Positions 1 to 12,110 are shown, numbered from the stretch's first letter. The stretch: DNA of 64,000 nt from Quillaja saponaria (GCA_029379385.1 CM055613.1:18370001-18434000); one strand, 5' to 3'. The notes: generated by a model from the sequence alone, not told the origin. Program-made: numbers and translations.

Positions 1-1690
1 TTCCAATGAGATGTTCGAGGCTGAGAAAGAAATTGGCTAACCATACTAGTTACAAAAGCAATATCTGGTCTAGTGACTGTGAGATAATTCAGCTTACCAA
101 CAAGACGTCTATATTGCTCAGGATTAGTCAGTAGCTCCCCCTCATCTAGTACAAGTTTAGTGTTGGGATCCATAGGAGTATCTACAGGTTTGGAATCCAA
201 CATATCTATATCACTCAAGACATCCTGACAATACTTTCTTTGAGAAAGGAAAATACCCAATTGTAATCTTGCAACCTCAATGCCCAAGAAGTATTTTAGC
301 TGTCTTAAGTCTTTAGTTTGAAACTTAGACTGTAGGAATGATTTCAATTGCTGAATCCCATGATTATCATCACCTGTAATCACAATATCATCCATATATA
401 CAATTAAAAGAATTATGCCATTAGGTGTATGTTTCTAGAAAACTGAGTGATCAACAGTACACCTCTGAAGGCCAAAACTAACAACAACTTCACTGAATCT
501 ACCAAACCAAGCTCTAGGAGATTGCTTTAAGCCATATAGAGACTTTTTCAATCGACACACCATATCGGACTCCCCCTGAGCAACAAAACCAGGTGGTTGC
601 TCCATAAAGACTTATTAATCAAGGTCACTATGTAAGAAAGCATTTTTGATGTCCAATTGATAGAGTGGCTAATCAAAAATAGCAGCTAGAGATATAAATA
701 CCCTGACAGATGTAATTTTAGCTACGGGAGAGAAAGTTTCTGAATAATCCACACCATAGACCTGAGTGTAGCCTTTTGCTACCAATCTAGCCTTTAAGCG
801 ATCAAAGAATCATCAGGATGAACTTTTACGGTGTATACCCATTTACAGCCAATAATGAATTTTCCAGAAGGTAAAGAGACTAGTTCCCAAGTACCATTAG
901 TATGTAAGGCGTTCATTTAATCAATCATGGCCTTTCGCCACCCGTGATAAGCAAGAGCATCACTGGTGGACTTTGGAACATAAATAAAAGACAAAGAGGA
1001 GAAAAATGCATAATAGGGTGAAGATAAAACGATGATAACTCAAAAAAGTATAAATAGAATAAGGATTACGAGTTGAACGAGTACCTATTCGTAAAATAGG
1101 TGGTGAAGCAGGATCCGAGGCACAGAAAGGTGTTGGGACAGAAGGTGAGTCATTAGGGACATCAACAATGTCTACTGGAAGATCAGGTAGTGGTGCAGAT
1201 GATAAATAGTCATTTGGTCCAAGATAAGGAACCGGAAGAGCCTCAGAGATAGAAGGTGACTTGGGAATAGTCAAGAGAAAGAATGAAGATTCCTCAAAAA
1301 ATGTAACATTAGCAGAGATAAAATAATGATTCTTATCTAGACAGTAACATTTATACCCTTTTCGAAGGCGAGAATAACCCAAGAAGATGAACTTAAATGA
1401 TTTGGAAGAGAGTTTATCCTGTCCAGGTGTTAGATCATGAACAAAACAAATGCAACCAAAGATACGAAGCGAAAGTAAATATAAGGATGATTAGGAAAGA
1501 TGATAGAATATGGAATTTTGTTATGCAATGTAGAAGATGGCATGCGATTAATAAGGTAGCATGCAGTAAGTATAGCATCACCCAAAAACGAAGTGGAACA
1601 TGACTATGAAGTAATAGAGTGCGAGCTGTTTCAATTAAATGTCTGTTTTTGCGCTCAGCAACTCTATTTTGTTGAGGAAAATAAAAATTA
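1..1690 (-). pseudogene. Copia pol relic (integrase C-terminus and reverse transcriptase)
   Basis: Reverse-complement translation gives the distal integrase (NGVAER, the LIETARTLL region), the linker with FLGYSRL, then the reverse transcriptase. It aligns with copy C over its whole length. Frames are broken: a 140-residue open segment at 960-1382 covers the integrase-RT linker, and other blocks are separated by stops and small indels, for example around 420-445 and 600-620. The core RT motif YMDDIVITGDD is readable at about 355-405. No intact enzyme can be made. The family normally has one gag-pol ORF in an AtRE1-like arrangement; the exact copia lineage is not proven by eye. Confidence 0.85.
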
Positions 1691-1754
1691 AGGTTTTTTT
1701 TTTTTTCAGCAGAAAATAAAAATTAGGGTTTTTTCTCCCTAAGCTCTGATACCA

Positions 1755-1961
1755 TATTGAATATAAGAAGAATGTATATTCAGATGATTTTCAATATACA
1801 AAAAGGAGTCTCTCTATTTATAGGCTAAAGTGTTTAACCTAACATAGTGAACTTAAACTAAATATCAACCAAATACGTAATAGAAATTATACAGAAATAA
1901 GGAAACTATAAATAACAAAATTTGACCCACTAATTAAGCTGCCTATATTTACACTCTAATA
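1755..1961 (-). repeat. LTR of copia copy A (5' LTR)
   Basis: Reverse complement of the same roughly 205-bp LTR found at 2343, 4795, 22924 and 26729. It holds a TATA-like CTATAAATAG and ends next to the primer-binding site GCTCTGATACCA (1743-1754, reverse complement of TGGTATCAGAGC, tRNA-iMet type). The outer end reads CTCTAATA instead of CTCTAACA, so the terminal TG has mutated to TA. Confidence 0.92.
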
Positions 1962-2342
1962 GGTAAAATAGAAAACGAAACTTTCTCCTAAAATCCAAGC
2001 CTTGGCCATGCACTATAAATAGGAAGGGGTTGGTGACCGAAAATACATAGGCAAGGTAAAGTGTACACTAAAGTAAGAGAAATTGAGAGAAAAGTGAGAA
2101 AAGTGAGAGAAATAGTGAGAAATAAATGGAAAGGCAAAATTGTGAACTAGGAGGAAAGAAAGGTCAAAACAGTAGGAGAAAAGAAGGAGAAGGAAAACCG
2201 AGCAAGGAAAGGAGGAAGGAGGAGGATAGGAAAAGAAAGAAAGAAAGAAAAACAAACACTAAGGGTATTAGGCAAGTATTCATACATTCTTTTGTTTTAT
2301 TTTATCTTAGTTTTGAAAGCCACTTCCTTGTTACTTAATTAT
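1962..2342. other. Inter-element spacer with a TATA-like box and purine-rich tract
   Basis: DNA between copia copies A and B. It contains CTATAAATAG at about 2013-2022 and then a long purine-rich stretch (about 2060-2250, GAGA/GAAA-rich). The layout resembles a plant promoter followed by a 5' leader, but no protein is recognised. The open frames over the purine tract are low complexity and are not called as genes. Copy B is inserted at the right end. Confidence 0.3.
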
Positions 2343-2546
2343 TGTTAGAGTGTAAATATAGGCAGCTTAATTAGTGAGTCAAATTTTCTTATTTATAATT
2401 TCCTTATTTATGTGTAATTTCTATATTATATTTGGTTGATACTTAGTCTAGGTTCACTATGTTAGGTAAACATTTTAGCCTATAAATAGAGGCTCCCTCT
2501 TATACATTGAAAATCATTTGAATATACATTCTTCTTATATTCAACT
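2343..2546 (+). repeat. 5' LTR of copia copy B
   Basis: Starts TGTTAGAGTG, carries the TATA-type box CCTATAAATAGAGG near 2479-2492 that would start the element's transcript, and is followed at 2547 by TGGTATC-GAGC. That is the tRNA-Met primer site with one base missing. Confidence 0.93.
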
Positions 2547-2700
2547 TGGTATCGAGCTTAGAGAGAAAAAACCCTAATTTTTATTTTTCACTATGTTTCT
2601 TTCCAGCGTGTCTCTCTATTGCTGTGTTTCATTCCAGCAGTACGATTATTGTTCATCAGGGGTACTGTTTATCACACTGTTCATTGGTACTCTTCATCGG

Positions 2701-4785
2701 TATGTCTACCTCTGAAAAATCTGAAATCGGTATGTCAAAACCTAGTACTTTTACCTCTGGGTTTTCTCTCTTCCAAATCAATTAAATGCATCTTCTTGGG
2801 TTATTCTCGCCTTCAAAAAGGGTATAAATGTTACTATCCAGATCAGAATCGTTACTTTACCTCCGATGATATCACATTTTTGAGGAATCTTCATTCTTTC
2901 CCGTAACTATTCCCGAGTCACCTTCTATCTCTGAGGCTCTTCTGGTTCCTTTTATTGGACCAAATGACCATGCATCATCTGCGCCACTACCTAATCTTCC
3001 AGCAAACACTATTGATGTACCTGATGACTCAGCTTCTGTATCAACACCTTTCCGTGCCTCAGATGCTGCTTCATCACCTATTTTAAGAAGAGGTACTTGT
3101 TCAACTCGTAATCCTTATTCTATTTATACTTTTTTGAGTTATCATCGTTTATCTTCACCCTATTATGCATTTGTATCCTCTTTGTCTTCTATTTCTGTTC
3201 CAAAGTCCACCAGTGATGCTCTTGCTCATCCCGGGTGGCGGCAGGCCATAGTTGATGAAATGAACATCTTACATACTAATGGTACATGGGAACTAGTCTC
3301 TTTACCTTCTGGAAAATCCACTGTTGGATGTAAATGGGTATACACCGTAAAAGTTCATCCTGATAGTTCTGTTGATCGCTTAAAGGCTAGATTGGTAGCA
3401 AAAGGCTACACTCAGGTCTATGGTGTGGATTATTGAGAAATTTTCTCTCCTGTAACTAAAATTACATCTGTCAAGGTATTTATATCTCTAGCTGCTATTT
3501 TTGATTGGCCACTCTATCAATTGGACATCAAAAATGCTTTCTTACATGGTGACCTTGATGAAGAAGTCTTTATAGAGCAACCACCTGGTTTTATTGCTCA
3601 GGGGGAGTCCGGCATGGTGTGTCGATTGAAAAAGTCTCTATATGGCTTAAAGCAATCTCCTAGAGCTTAGTTTGGTAGATTCAGTGAAGTTGTTCTTAGT
3701 TTTGGCCTTCAGAGATGTACTGTTAATCACTCTATTTTCTATAAACATACACCTAATGGTAGAATTCTTTTAATTGTATATGTGGATGATATTATGATTA
3801 CAAGTGATGATAATCATGGGATTCAACAATTAAAATCATTCCTACAATCTAAGTTTCAAACTAAACACTTAGGATAGCTAAAATACTTTTTGGGCATTGA
3901 GGTTGCAAAATCACAATTGGGTATTTGCCTTTCTTAAAGAAAGTATTGTCTGGATGTTTTGAGTAATATAGGTATGTTGGATTCCAAACCTATAGATACT
4001 CCTATGGATCCTAACACTAAACTTGTAATATGAGGGGGAGCTACTGACAAATCCTGAGCAATACAGACGTCTTGTTGGTAAGCTGAATTATCTCACAGTC
4101 ACTAAACTAGATATTGCTTTTGCAACTAGTATGGTTAGCCAATTTCTTTCTCAGCCTCGAACATCTCATTGGAATGCTGTTATTCGTATCCTATGATACC
4201 TTAAAACTGTACTCGGAAAGGGATTATTATATAAGAATCATGGGCACACTTTAGTTTAAGGACATGGTCGTGGTCATGCATTAGTCCATAAACATAATTC
4301 TACTCCAGTTCAAGGTTATAGCAATGCTGATTGGGCAGACTCTCAATTTGACAGAAGGTCTACTACAGGATACTGTATATTTCTGGGTGGAAATCTTGTT
4401 TCATGGAAAAGCAAAAAGCAGACTGTTGTTGCAAGATCCAATGCTGAATCTGAATATAGGGCCATGACTCATGCCACTGCTGAGTTAGTTTGGCTGAAAA
4501 ATCTTTTAGATGAACTTGGATTTCAACACTCACAGCATATGGAGTTAGTATGTGATAATCAAGCTGCATTACATATTGCATCAAATTCAGTCTTTCATGA
4601 ACGAACAAAACATATAGAAGTTGACTGTCATTTAATTCGTGAGAAGCTTATGGATAATACAATCAAGACTACATATACAAAATCAGAAGATCAGTTAGTA
4701 GACTTATTCACAAAATCTTTGGCAGGAAACTGATTGCGATATCTATGCAACAAGCTTGGAACATATAATCTTTATGCTCCAGCTT
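2701..4785 (+). pseudogene. Copia gag-pol relic of copy B (RT and RNase H)
   Basis: After the short gag start (MSTSEKSEIG), translation jumps to the integrase-RT linker. The RT follows: WKWVYTVKVHPD, LDIKNAFLHGDL, YGLKQSPRA and the catalytic YVDDIMITSDD near 3779-3811. RNase H follows with SNADWADS, SEYRAM and the conserved ending LVDLFTKSL up to about 4725. In-frame stops interrupt it, for example at 3435, 3668 and 3876. The RNase H region keeps the catalytic DWAD segment that copy C has lost. No active protein is expected. Confidence 0.88.
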
Positions 4786-4794
4786 GAGGGGGAG
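4784..4794 (+). other. Polypurine tract of copia copy B
   Basis: TTGAGGGGGAG lies directly before the 3' LTR start TGTTAG (4795). This is the standard site for priming second-strand synthesis in LTR elements. The same tract precedes the 3' LTR of copy C at 26718-26728. Confidence 0.85.
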
Positions 4795-4998
4795 TGTTAG
4801 AGTGTAAATATAGGCAGCTTAATTAGTGAGTCAAATTTCCTTATTTATAGTTTCCTTATTTATGTGTAATTTCTATTATGTATTTTATTGATATTTAGTC
4901 TAGGTTCACTATGTTAGGTAAACACTTTAGCCTATAAATAGAGGCTCCCTCTTGTACATTGAAAATCATCTGAATATACATTCTTCTTATATTCAACA
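4795..4998 (+). repeat. 3' LTR of copia copy B
   Basis: Begins TGTTAGAGTG and ends TATTCAACA, the canonical TG...CA termini. It is followed by the target duplication ATTAT (4999-5003). Confidence 0.95.
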
Positions 4999-5320
4999 AT
5001 TATATTCTTCATGCTACTCTTATATCATTCATGCATATGAAATGGAAAATGAGAAAAATGAATCCATTTTGGGAAACTTAAAGGAAATGAGGAAAAAGGC
5101 TAATTTGCATTGCATATTCCTATATTCCTAAAATTGCCTTCAAGAATCCTTCGTTATTATGTATAAATGCTTGTTGAGGTTCAACTAACTTTTATTCATC
5201 TTGATGTTCAGATTAACTAGTATCATGTATGTGTATTGTTTTCTTTGGAAGAAGGTATGGTCTATGTAACGGGAAAAAAAGGCAAGTGGTTGATTACTGG
5301 GACAAAGAGAGGAATGGTCA
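4999..5320. other. Spacer with no recognised gene
   Basis: Begins with the right copy of the copia B target duplication (ATTAT). The rest is AT-rich single-copy-looking sequence without a convincing ORF, RNA gene or repeat. It is the continuation of the pre-insertion sequence that ends at 2342. Confidence 0.4.
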
Positions 5321-5933
5321 TGTAAGGCCCTTATAGTATAATTTGGTAATTAGAGTTTTGACTTAGACTTAGTGTCTTAGGAGGAAGCTTGTTAGTATGT
5401 GTACAAAACTTCTCTTTGGTTAAAATCATGTATGTAAATAAGTACGTAAATAAATAGGTGTAATATAACTTTGTAACCTTTGCATTAATTCAGCTAGGCA
5501 ATTTCGCAAGAGAAAGAAATAGTCAATTAACTAAAGGATAAATGAAACAAATGATAGGATATCAATTAGGATGAATTGTATAAAAAATATAGGACCAATT
5601 GATCAAGTACTAATTCACTAAGGACGCATTAAAAGGAGAATCAAGAGTATAGAGTTATAAATCAATCTTAGTTCATTGAATCAATAAAGAATTAATTAAA
5701 GATATAAGTTTAAGTATCATAGGTAATAAATTAGTTAAGTAATGTTCAAAGTAAATATTTAAGTAAGAATGTTCCTTTGTAGTAAACAAAATAAAAAGTA
5801 AAATGAATTTATAGTAATTCGATTTTAAAAGAATAAAAATAAAGGAAATTTTGATGTCCTAATGATTAATGAGTAATTACTCTTCAATTAAGGTACTAAT
5901 TAAGAAAAGTATTAAGGAAGGTAGGGTGTTACA
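5321..5933 (+). repeat. Possible LTR of a second gypsy family
   Basis: A 613-bp AT-rich block starts TGTAAGGCCC and ends GGGTGTTACA. These are imperfect inverted termini of the TGTAACACCC type common in plant gypsy LTRs. The flanks GGTCA (5316-5320) and GTTGT (5934-5938) do not match, so no target duplication supports it. It abuts the truncated left side of LTR T. It could be a solo LTR with a rearranged flank or a chance pairing of termini. No ORF inside is credible. Confidence 0.35.
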
Positions 5934-7217
5934 GTTGTGGCCTTTTGTCCAGCCTTACCTTGCCTCCTTCTTGCTCATCCTCCCAATCGTGAGACTCTAG
6001 TTGCCACCAATAGCTAGCCGTGCAGCAACTCCAGCCGCAGGCAGCAACTCCAGCCACAAGCAGCAGCTCTCCAACAATTACTCGGGTAGCTTTTGCTTGG
6101 GGTAGTTTTGAACTACTTCAAATCCAAGTAATTCTCTTATTTTCTTGTAATTTTCCTTTTCCTTTTTGTTTTGTTGAGGATTAGATGTAGGGTTTGAGTG
6201 GGTGTAAATGGAAGTGTATGATTAAAGGGTGAAAGTGATGAAAATGGAGAATTTAGTGTTGGGTTGTTGTTGAGCTTCAATGATTCAAGCTTTTGATTGC
6301 TCCTAAATGGTTAATCCAACTTTAAATTTAATGTTTGAATTATGGATAATGTTGGGTTTAAAGAGTTAGTAATAGTTTCCCTTAGTTTATATGCAATAAG
6401 GTAGATATATATAAATTGGAATAAAAAGGTGTCCTTAAGGTGTGACAAAATTCCTAAAAGAGGTGAAATGTAGCCTAATGATTGTAACTTAATATGTTCA
6501 ATTTTTATGATTAGGGGCTTATAACCTATGAAATTTACAAACTAAATGATAATTGAAAAATGCAATTTCGGCTCCGGAACGTAAAATTTAAGTTGGAGAT
6601 CCTTTTGGACCTTTGAGGAAGCCTCAAACAACACCCATAAAGTTGTGAGTAAAAGATACTACCTTTGGTTACTAATTGTGTTTTGAATGTTTGTATATAC
6701 GTGTATAAAATTATTGAGTGAAGGTGTTCAATGCTTTGAGTTGGATTATGTGATAAGAATATTATTTCTTTGAAACTTTGCTATTTAGTGTGTTGTATAT
6801 TGGTGTGAATGCTTGTATGTGATTGATAGGGTTAATGATTTCATTTTAATGTGAGTTAGATTCCGAGTGCACCTAGGATATTATTGATTTATCTATTTGA
6901 TATTCGAATAAAAATATTAGAGTAACTCAGCCCCGGAGAGGTTATTGTGGAAGATGATCCATATGTTATTGGTGTGTGGGTACAAAAGGCCCCAAGGAGG
7001 ATATGTGTATGGTGTGCAAGTGCTGAATTACTACGATTTATGGCCTTTGTTGTTTTGCTTGATTTGTTTGATATATGAATATTTGTGAGATATGTTAGTT
7101 TTCCAATATATATATATACACACATGTGTTTGTGTGTGTGGAACATAATTGCATTGTAGATATGTCAAATGTGAATTTATTAAGGAAATATTTTATAACT
7201 ATATGGTGGTTGATGCT
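5934..7217 (+). repeat. Gypsy long-LTR fragment T, interrupted at its 3' side
   Basis: Collinear with the interior of LTR Q (49780-51000). Shared stretches include the block around TGTTGGGTTGTTGTTGAG, the run from AATCCAACTT to GGAATAAAAAGTG, CACCTAGGATA, and the inverted pair AACTCAGCCCC / GCTGAATTAC at about 6917 and 7022. The first 280 bp or so of the LTR are missing. At 7217 it stops where its relatives continue with GCTAGTACC, and LTR S begins. It is non-coding. Confidence 0.75.
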
Positions 7218-8336
7218 TGTTATAACACGATATTTTGACGTACACTTTAGAATGTTGGTATATGTACATTTTAAAATGTTTGTACATAACTTGTTGTGAT
7301 TGGGTGGACAAAATTTTATACAAAGTAGAATTAAAATAAATAAACATTTATATATATACATGTAAATAGGAAACTAATTTTTACCAGACCATTAGTTGCC
7401 TTAAAACTTAAAATTAACTTGTGGAAATAAAAAGAAAATAAACAAGAAAACAAATATAATATATATATATATATATATATACATATCTCCAGAATTAATT
7501 TAGCACCACAAATCCTAAAGCTAAACTTTGACCATGAATTTATATTTTATTATTATTGTTTATTTCTTTCCCCTGTTTCCTTTCACCGACTTGCTTCATT
7601 TTTCCTCCTAAATTTGTCTCTACCATGCTCTATTTTTGGAGTCTTTATCCCTTGTTTTGTGGCTGTGAACCTCCCTTCCTTAAGTGTGTGAAAGTGGTGA
7701 ATTGCTTGGTTTTCTTTTCCTTTTAGCCACAGCAAATTGGTGGTCTCCCTTTCCAGTTATGTAGGTGTTACACTTAGTAAGTTATCACCCCTGTTTTCCT
7801 CTTGTTTCCGGGTCTGTTTTAGGAGTGAAATTGCATCTGTTTTCTTTCCCTTGGGTGGCGTAAGAGTGGTTTACTTATAGCCTTTCTCTACTCTTGCTTG
7901 AGTACATACCTTGCCATCCTAGTTTGCTTAACTATACTCTAACTCCCTTGTTCCACTTGAAGCTGTGAGACTCACTCTTAGTCCCGCCCTTGCAACTGTT
8001 TGGAAATAACCTTGAGTTGGTTATACCAACCATAAGGTAGTAGCACCTGAGGCCCTTTCAACTGTGTATGGTGTTCTTGCAGCCCCCATAAATATTTGCA
8101 GCAGCCTTCTTGTGTGAAGGGTGGTGGAAAGAGTCCAAACCATTAGCTTCATTTAACCTTATAATTTTTAGTGGTGTTGGATGCCCACTAAAACTAGGTA
8201 GCAAGAGTAAGTAAGTGTAATAAAAGTTTGGTTAAGGTTTTTGCTAGGGTTGTCCAGTATGTTTTTCTAAGGATATGATACCTTACTTGTAATACATGTA
8301 TAAGATTGTTAATTGTTAGTAAGTTAACTTAGGAAC
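7218..8336 (+). repeat. Gypsy LTR S, 5' portion (inserted into T)
   Basis: Starts TGTTATAAC, the 5' terminus shared by the LTRs at 35244, 49500 and 54429, and follows the same order of AT-rich blocks and a gene-like pyrimidine-rich zone. It breaks at 8336, where the reverse-oriented element H begins. The adjacent pentamer inside S is GGAAC (8332-8336); a near match, GGAGC, occurs at 16249 beyond H. I infer that the remainder of this LTR is segment J (16249-17947), which would make S+J the 5' LTR of the plus-strand gypsy element whose gag-pol starts at 17948. Confidence 0.75.
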
Positions 8337-11300
8337 TGTCACATCCCACGCAAAGGCATGACTGACCAGAGGAATGGATAACCAAACCTCCATAATCCTG
8401 ACTTCAAAACAAAAAAATATATATGACTTTTGACTAACCCAAATCGTGAAAGTAAATTTTAGAAAACACAAATTAACTACAAATGTTTTTTTTTTTTTCT
8501 GAAATATTTAAGAATTTACTAAAAATTTTGGCAAAAATTCCCTCTAAACTAGAACATGCCTAAAATACAAAGATACAATTTCTTGTTACATTCAACCAGT
8601 TTACATAACAACAATATACAAAAGGAGCTTTGCCCTATTATTCACCACAACAACTAATAACTGAACTAATATACAATACAAAATTTGATACCAAAGCCCT
8701 AATGTAACTGCAAATTTTCATCCTTTGAGTTCAAGCAAGCGATCTTGGATATACCTTGCTGCCAATTACTTGACAAGCCCAATATCAGTAGTTGATGCTC
8801 ATAGAGATCCTATTACTAAGAAAATAATAATAAAGTAGTGAGTCCCATGGACTCAGTGAGTGAAAAAATGTACCCAAAGGGTACTAGCATCATTCTAATA
8901 TGGATATAATACATAGTCAAATAATATCAACATATCATGAATATCAAACAACTAAATGCCACATGTACGCAATTATGGAAAACATAAAATTAAATAAACA
9001 TAGTTCAAGTAATATACTACACAATCAAATCAAATCAATCAAAAGACTTAAAGCACACAAAGGGTCGATTGAATAACTCAGCCCCGCATAACATATAGCC
9101 TCCTATCATGAAGTTTTTACACCCGTACAACAAATATATTCTCCATAAATATTCATTCCACCAGGGCTAAGTACTCAAATATTTTAAATTTCTTATCAAA
9201 TCAGAATATCCTAGGTGCACCTTGATTCTATTTCAGAAGTAAAAACCATTTAGGAGAAAAATTCATCTAAGAAAAAAAAAATTATTGGCTTTTATCAAAC
9301 ACAAATCAAGCATAATTTAAACAATTCAATTAAACACTACACATGCTTGTGCTTTCATATAAATATATCTATTTAAATATACTTAATAATTACACATATT
9401 AATCTAGAAACCAACAGGTAGCATTTATCCACTCACTATTTACTAATCTTGCTTGTCACTTCCTTTTGCATTCACGTGGGTTGTGGGCTTAACAACACTT
9501 TTCGGAGCTGCAATTAAATTTTTTAAGTATGACTTAGTTTGTTTAGTCTTACAGGTTTTAACATTTTAATTACAAAAATTTATAGATAACTAAGTTTCAT
9601 GCATTTATTTAAAATTTACTCATTTTAGCCATTTTAATAACCACCTAAAATCCAGCACAAACCCAACTGCCGTCCAACAGTTCTAACGATTAATATACTT
9701 TGAATTAGGTTATGACACTTTTCAGATGTTATCCCAAGACCATAAGCTACACTTTCTTTTTAGAGTGCCTAAACTAATTAAATTCATTAAACACCCGAAA
9801 TACCCGATTTCTATGAACCATAAAATCTGAACCCAGCTTCCCTTTTCAATAACCAATCAAGTCTACATAAATTATTTCTACCACTACTAACTTGTATTTT
9901 ACCTTTTAACAATGCCCATTTCCAAACCTTTAAACTATGCCACAAAGATGTAACTAAGTTCAAGAAAAATAAAGGAAATTGATAAGCGAGCAATTATAGG
10001 CTCTCATTATCTTCAAAAGCACAAAAATAAATACCATTTGCAAGTTTTATTTCCAATTATGTTACATCTTGCAACAAGTTCCTTTATTCGCTCTTGGTGT
10101 ATGTTATCAGTTAAAAGGGGCTACATTAATCTTCTATATACCAAACCAATTTTTTAGACTTTTTTATAATTGACTTCATATCACTACAAGATGCCAAACT
10201 AGCCATACCACTTGGTTTAGTGTTATGTTAATACCCTATAGTCTTTCTTAATTACTAGAAATTTAGGTTTACTAATTCTACCATTTACGAAATGAAAAAG
10301 ACTTATTCAGTGACAGAGATGTAACTTATATATAGATCAAACTATCATCCAATAATTCAATTACTTAAAACGCACATCTAATTACTACACCACTTGGTCA
10401 GATTAACCAACCCTATTCTATATAATATAGAGAAGCATAACAGATGATGCACCGGGAATGCAAAACAATCTAGATGAGATAACTCCACCTTAGAAGTTCC
10501 TTGCCTCAAAATTTATAGGATGTCAAGCAAGCCAAGAACCTAAGGGACTGATCTTATGGGTGTCAATAGCAACAAATTTGGCTCATTCAATTCCCTTACC
10601 AAAAGATAAATGGAAACCTAGTTCCCAGCATCAAAATTAAGGATAAACCCACCCTTATTCAAATACAAGTGCAAAACATTATTTAAATTCTCATACGAAT
10701 TTTGTCAAACGATAATAAGGCCATTAACTGGTACACATTCTCTTTTATAAAACTAATATTTCACAATTCTAAAATATTATTCAGCTTCTGCTTTTGGCTA
10801 CTAGGTTTTGTCAACATCACAAGTTGTGTAAAGAATTAGGAATAATATACTTATCTCCTGAATGCTATTAGTATTAAACACGGCCTCAAAACTAAGCTTC
10901 AACTACAATAGAATTAACTTGAAAAATATAAATTGAGCTAAAGGAAAATGGAGAAGAACTTAGACAGACTAATAAGTGAGATTCCATAAAAGCTTAAGCT
11001 GTTACCTTCATCATTAAGTGAGAGGTCAAAATTTCTAGACAGGTTGAATGCCACTAACACAACAATTGGTCCTTGCTGCACTTAACATGCCAAATAGGAA
11101 AAACAAAGAATGATTCAGAGATGGGTTTGTAGAAAACACATGAAATTGAAGGTGAGATGCTCTGCTTCAGTGAAAGAGAAACCAGAAGAAAAGGTTTTAT
11201 AGTGGTCGCCATTACTGGTCTCGATAGGGATATGCAAGGTCGGCAGGCGGAAGAAATATATTAAGAAACAGAGGCTGTGGAGGTGCTTAAAGAGAACATA

Positions 11301-11505
11301 AAAATAAAAGAATAAAGGAAAGAAAAGAGTAGTCAAAATTCAATTTTTAAATTGGTGGTGCATGTTTATTCTTAGTTATGTATATATAATTCATGTGTAC
11401 ATATAGGTATATTATTTATTTATTTCATATTCTTGCATTTACTTTTATAATTAATAGTTACATCAATTTGTTCAAATTTCATATTTTCAATACCAAGTTA
11501 TAACA
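8337..11505 (-). repeat. 3' LTR of gypsy element H (about 3.2 kb)
   Basis: Read on the minus strand it starts TGTTATAAC (11505 downward) and ends GGGATGTGACA (8337). The inner side is a purine-rich tract AAGGGAGTGAA (11506-11516 reversed), equivalent to the polypurine tract of element M at 57495. It contains the conserved hairpin at 8839-8855. Long LTRs of this size are usual for Tekay/Del-type chromoviruses. No ORF inside is considered real. Confidence 0.85.
8839..8855. promoter_or_regulatory. Conserved LTR hairpin (TGAGTCC stem)
   Basis: TGAGTCC-CAT-GGACTCA is a perfect 7-bp stem with a 3-base loop. Equivalent hairpins occur at the same place in other LTRs of the family (15746, 38552, 56556). 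TGAGTC is also the half-site core of GCN4/bZIP-type binding sites. Its role is unknown. Confidence 0.6.
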
Positions 11506-11900
11506 TTCACTCCCTTAAAAGAAATTCATCTTTAATTTTAAGAAAAAAGATATAGATGAATTGTTAATGTAAATCAGTTAAATATATATAAATTTCATTA
11601 ATTCATTGCGATTGCAAGTTTTTACATGGCTCTTTGTTAACTATAGTGTTTCCAGACAACGTTCATAAACAGAATACTCCTCGATCGAAATTCATGGACT
11701 TGTTTATCTACAATTGTTATTGACTGCTCCTTATATATGAATTCTTATTCAAAACCCATAAAATGTGAGATTCTTCAGACAATCACTTCCAAAACATGAA
11801 TACATGAAAGACCAGATGTACCTTATCTTAATCTGGCAGTAAAAACTCTTCGCTTTAATTTCACACACTTAAATTAGAATCAAAATCTTTCCATATTCTT
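11506..11900 (-). pseudogene. Gypsy integrase C-terminal relic of element H
   Basis: This block aligns in order with 57495-57840 of element M. There the minus strand encodes the integrase tail (VFHVCMVRKNF, then LTYEEQLV and IIDKQVRKL). In H the same landmarks are visible as nucleotide similarity (the stretches around 11700-11830) but frames are lost. It lies directly upstream of the polypurine tract, as expected for the 3' end of pol. Nothing functional remains. Confidence 0.6.
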
Positions 11901-12110
11901 TTCTTTTTAGAAAAGAGGTTAAATAAATTTAATAGATATTCATTATTTGAAATTCAAATTGATGAACTAAATCAGATAGTTATGTAAGTGAAATAAAACA
12001 GCTTTTGTTTTTTTTTTAATTTAAAATTTATATTGGCTTTTCTAGTTCAAGCATATCTATCTATAATTTTTGCCAATATTTATAGGTTTCTTAATTTTCT
12101 TATTTCATCT

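Larger units (their letters stand above)
1..1961 (-). mobile_element. Copia retrotransposon copy A, internally deleted, cut by window edge
   Basis: A minus-strand Ty1/copia element of the short-LTR family also seen as copies B and C. Its 5' LTR is 1755-1961, a tRNA-Met-type primer site follows at 1743-1754, and the pol relic runs down to base 1. The leader joins directly to the integrase motif PQQNGVAER, so gag, protease and the first half of integrase are deleted. Base 1 lies in the RT/RNase H linker, matching copy B near 4172 in reverse complement. The 3' LTR lies outside the window. It could be mobilised only by a related autonomous element. Identity is clear by alignment to copies B and C. 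Confidence 0.9.
2343..4998 (+). mobile_element. Copia retrotransposon copy B, internally deleted, with target duplication
   Basis: Two LTRs (2343-2546 and 4795-4998) bound the element. The flanking pentamers are ATTAT at 2338-2342 and ATTAT at 4999-5003, a perfect 5-bp target-site duplication, so both ends are certain. Internally the first 20 or so gag codons (start MSTSEKSEIG, 2701) join directly to the FLGYSRL linker before the reverse transcriptase. The rest of gag, protease and nearly all integrase are missing. The two LTRs differ at roughly ten positions of 204 by eye, so the insertion is not recent. RT and RNase H are full of stops. Confidence 0.95.

Noticed and set aside
2126..2338. 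70-codon ORF rich in Lys, Arg and Glu, and the opposite Phe/Ser-rich ORF
   Set aside because: Both translate the purine-rich low-complexity tract and have no recognisable domain.
7095..7361. Minus-strand ORFs near 6.9-7.4 kb
   Set aside because: They span the junction of LTRs T and S and AT/CA microsatellite sequence, so they cannot be a gene.
8839..8855. Hammerhead-type ribozyme at the TGAGTCC hairpin
   Set aside because: The stem resembles part of a hammerhead, but the CTGATGA and GAAA core elements and the other helices are not found around any copy.
11115..11336. 73-codon minus-strand ORF in the H 3' LTR
   Set aside because: It lies in the LTR U3 side, composition is Phe/Leu-rich from pyrimidine-rich DNA, and it is not conserved in the other LTR copies.
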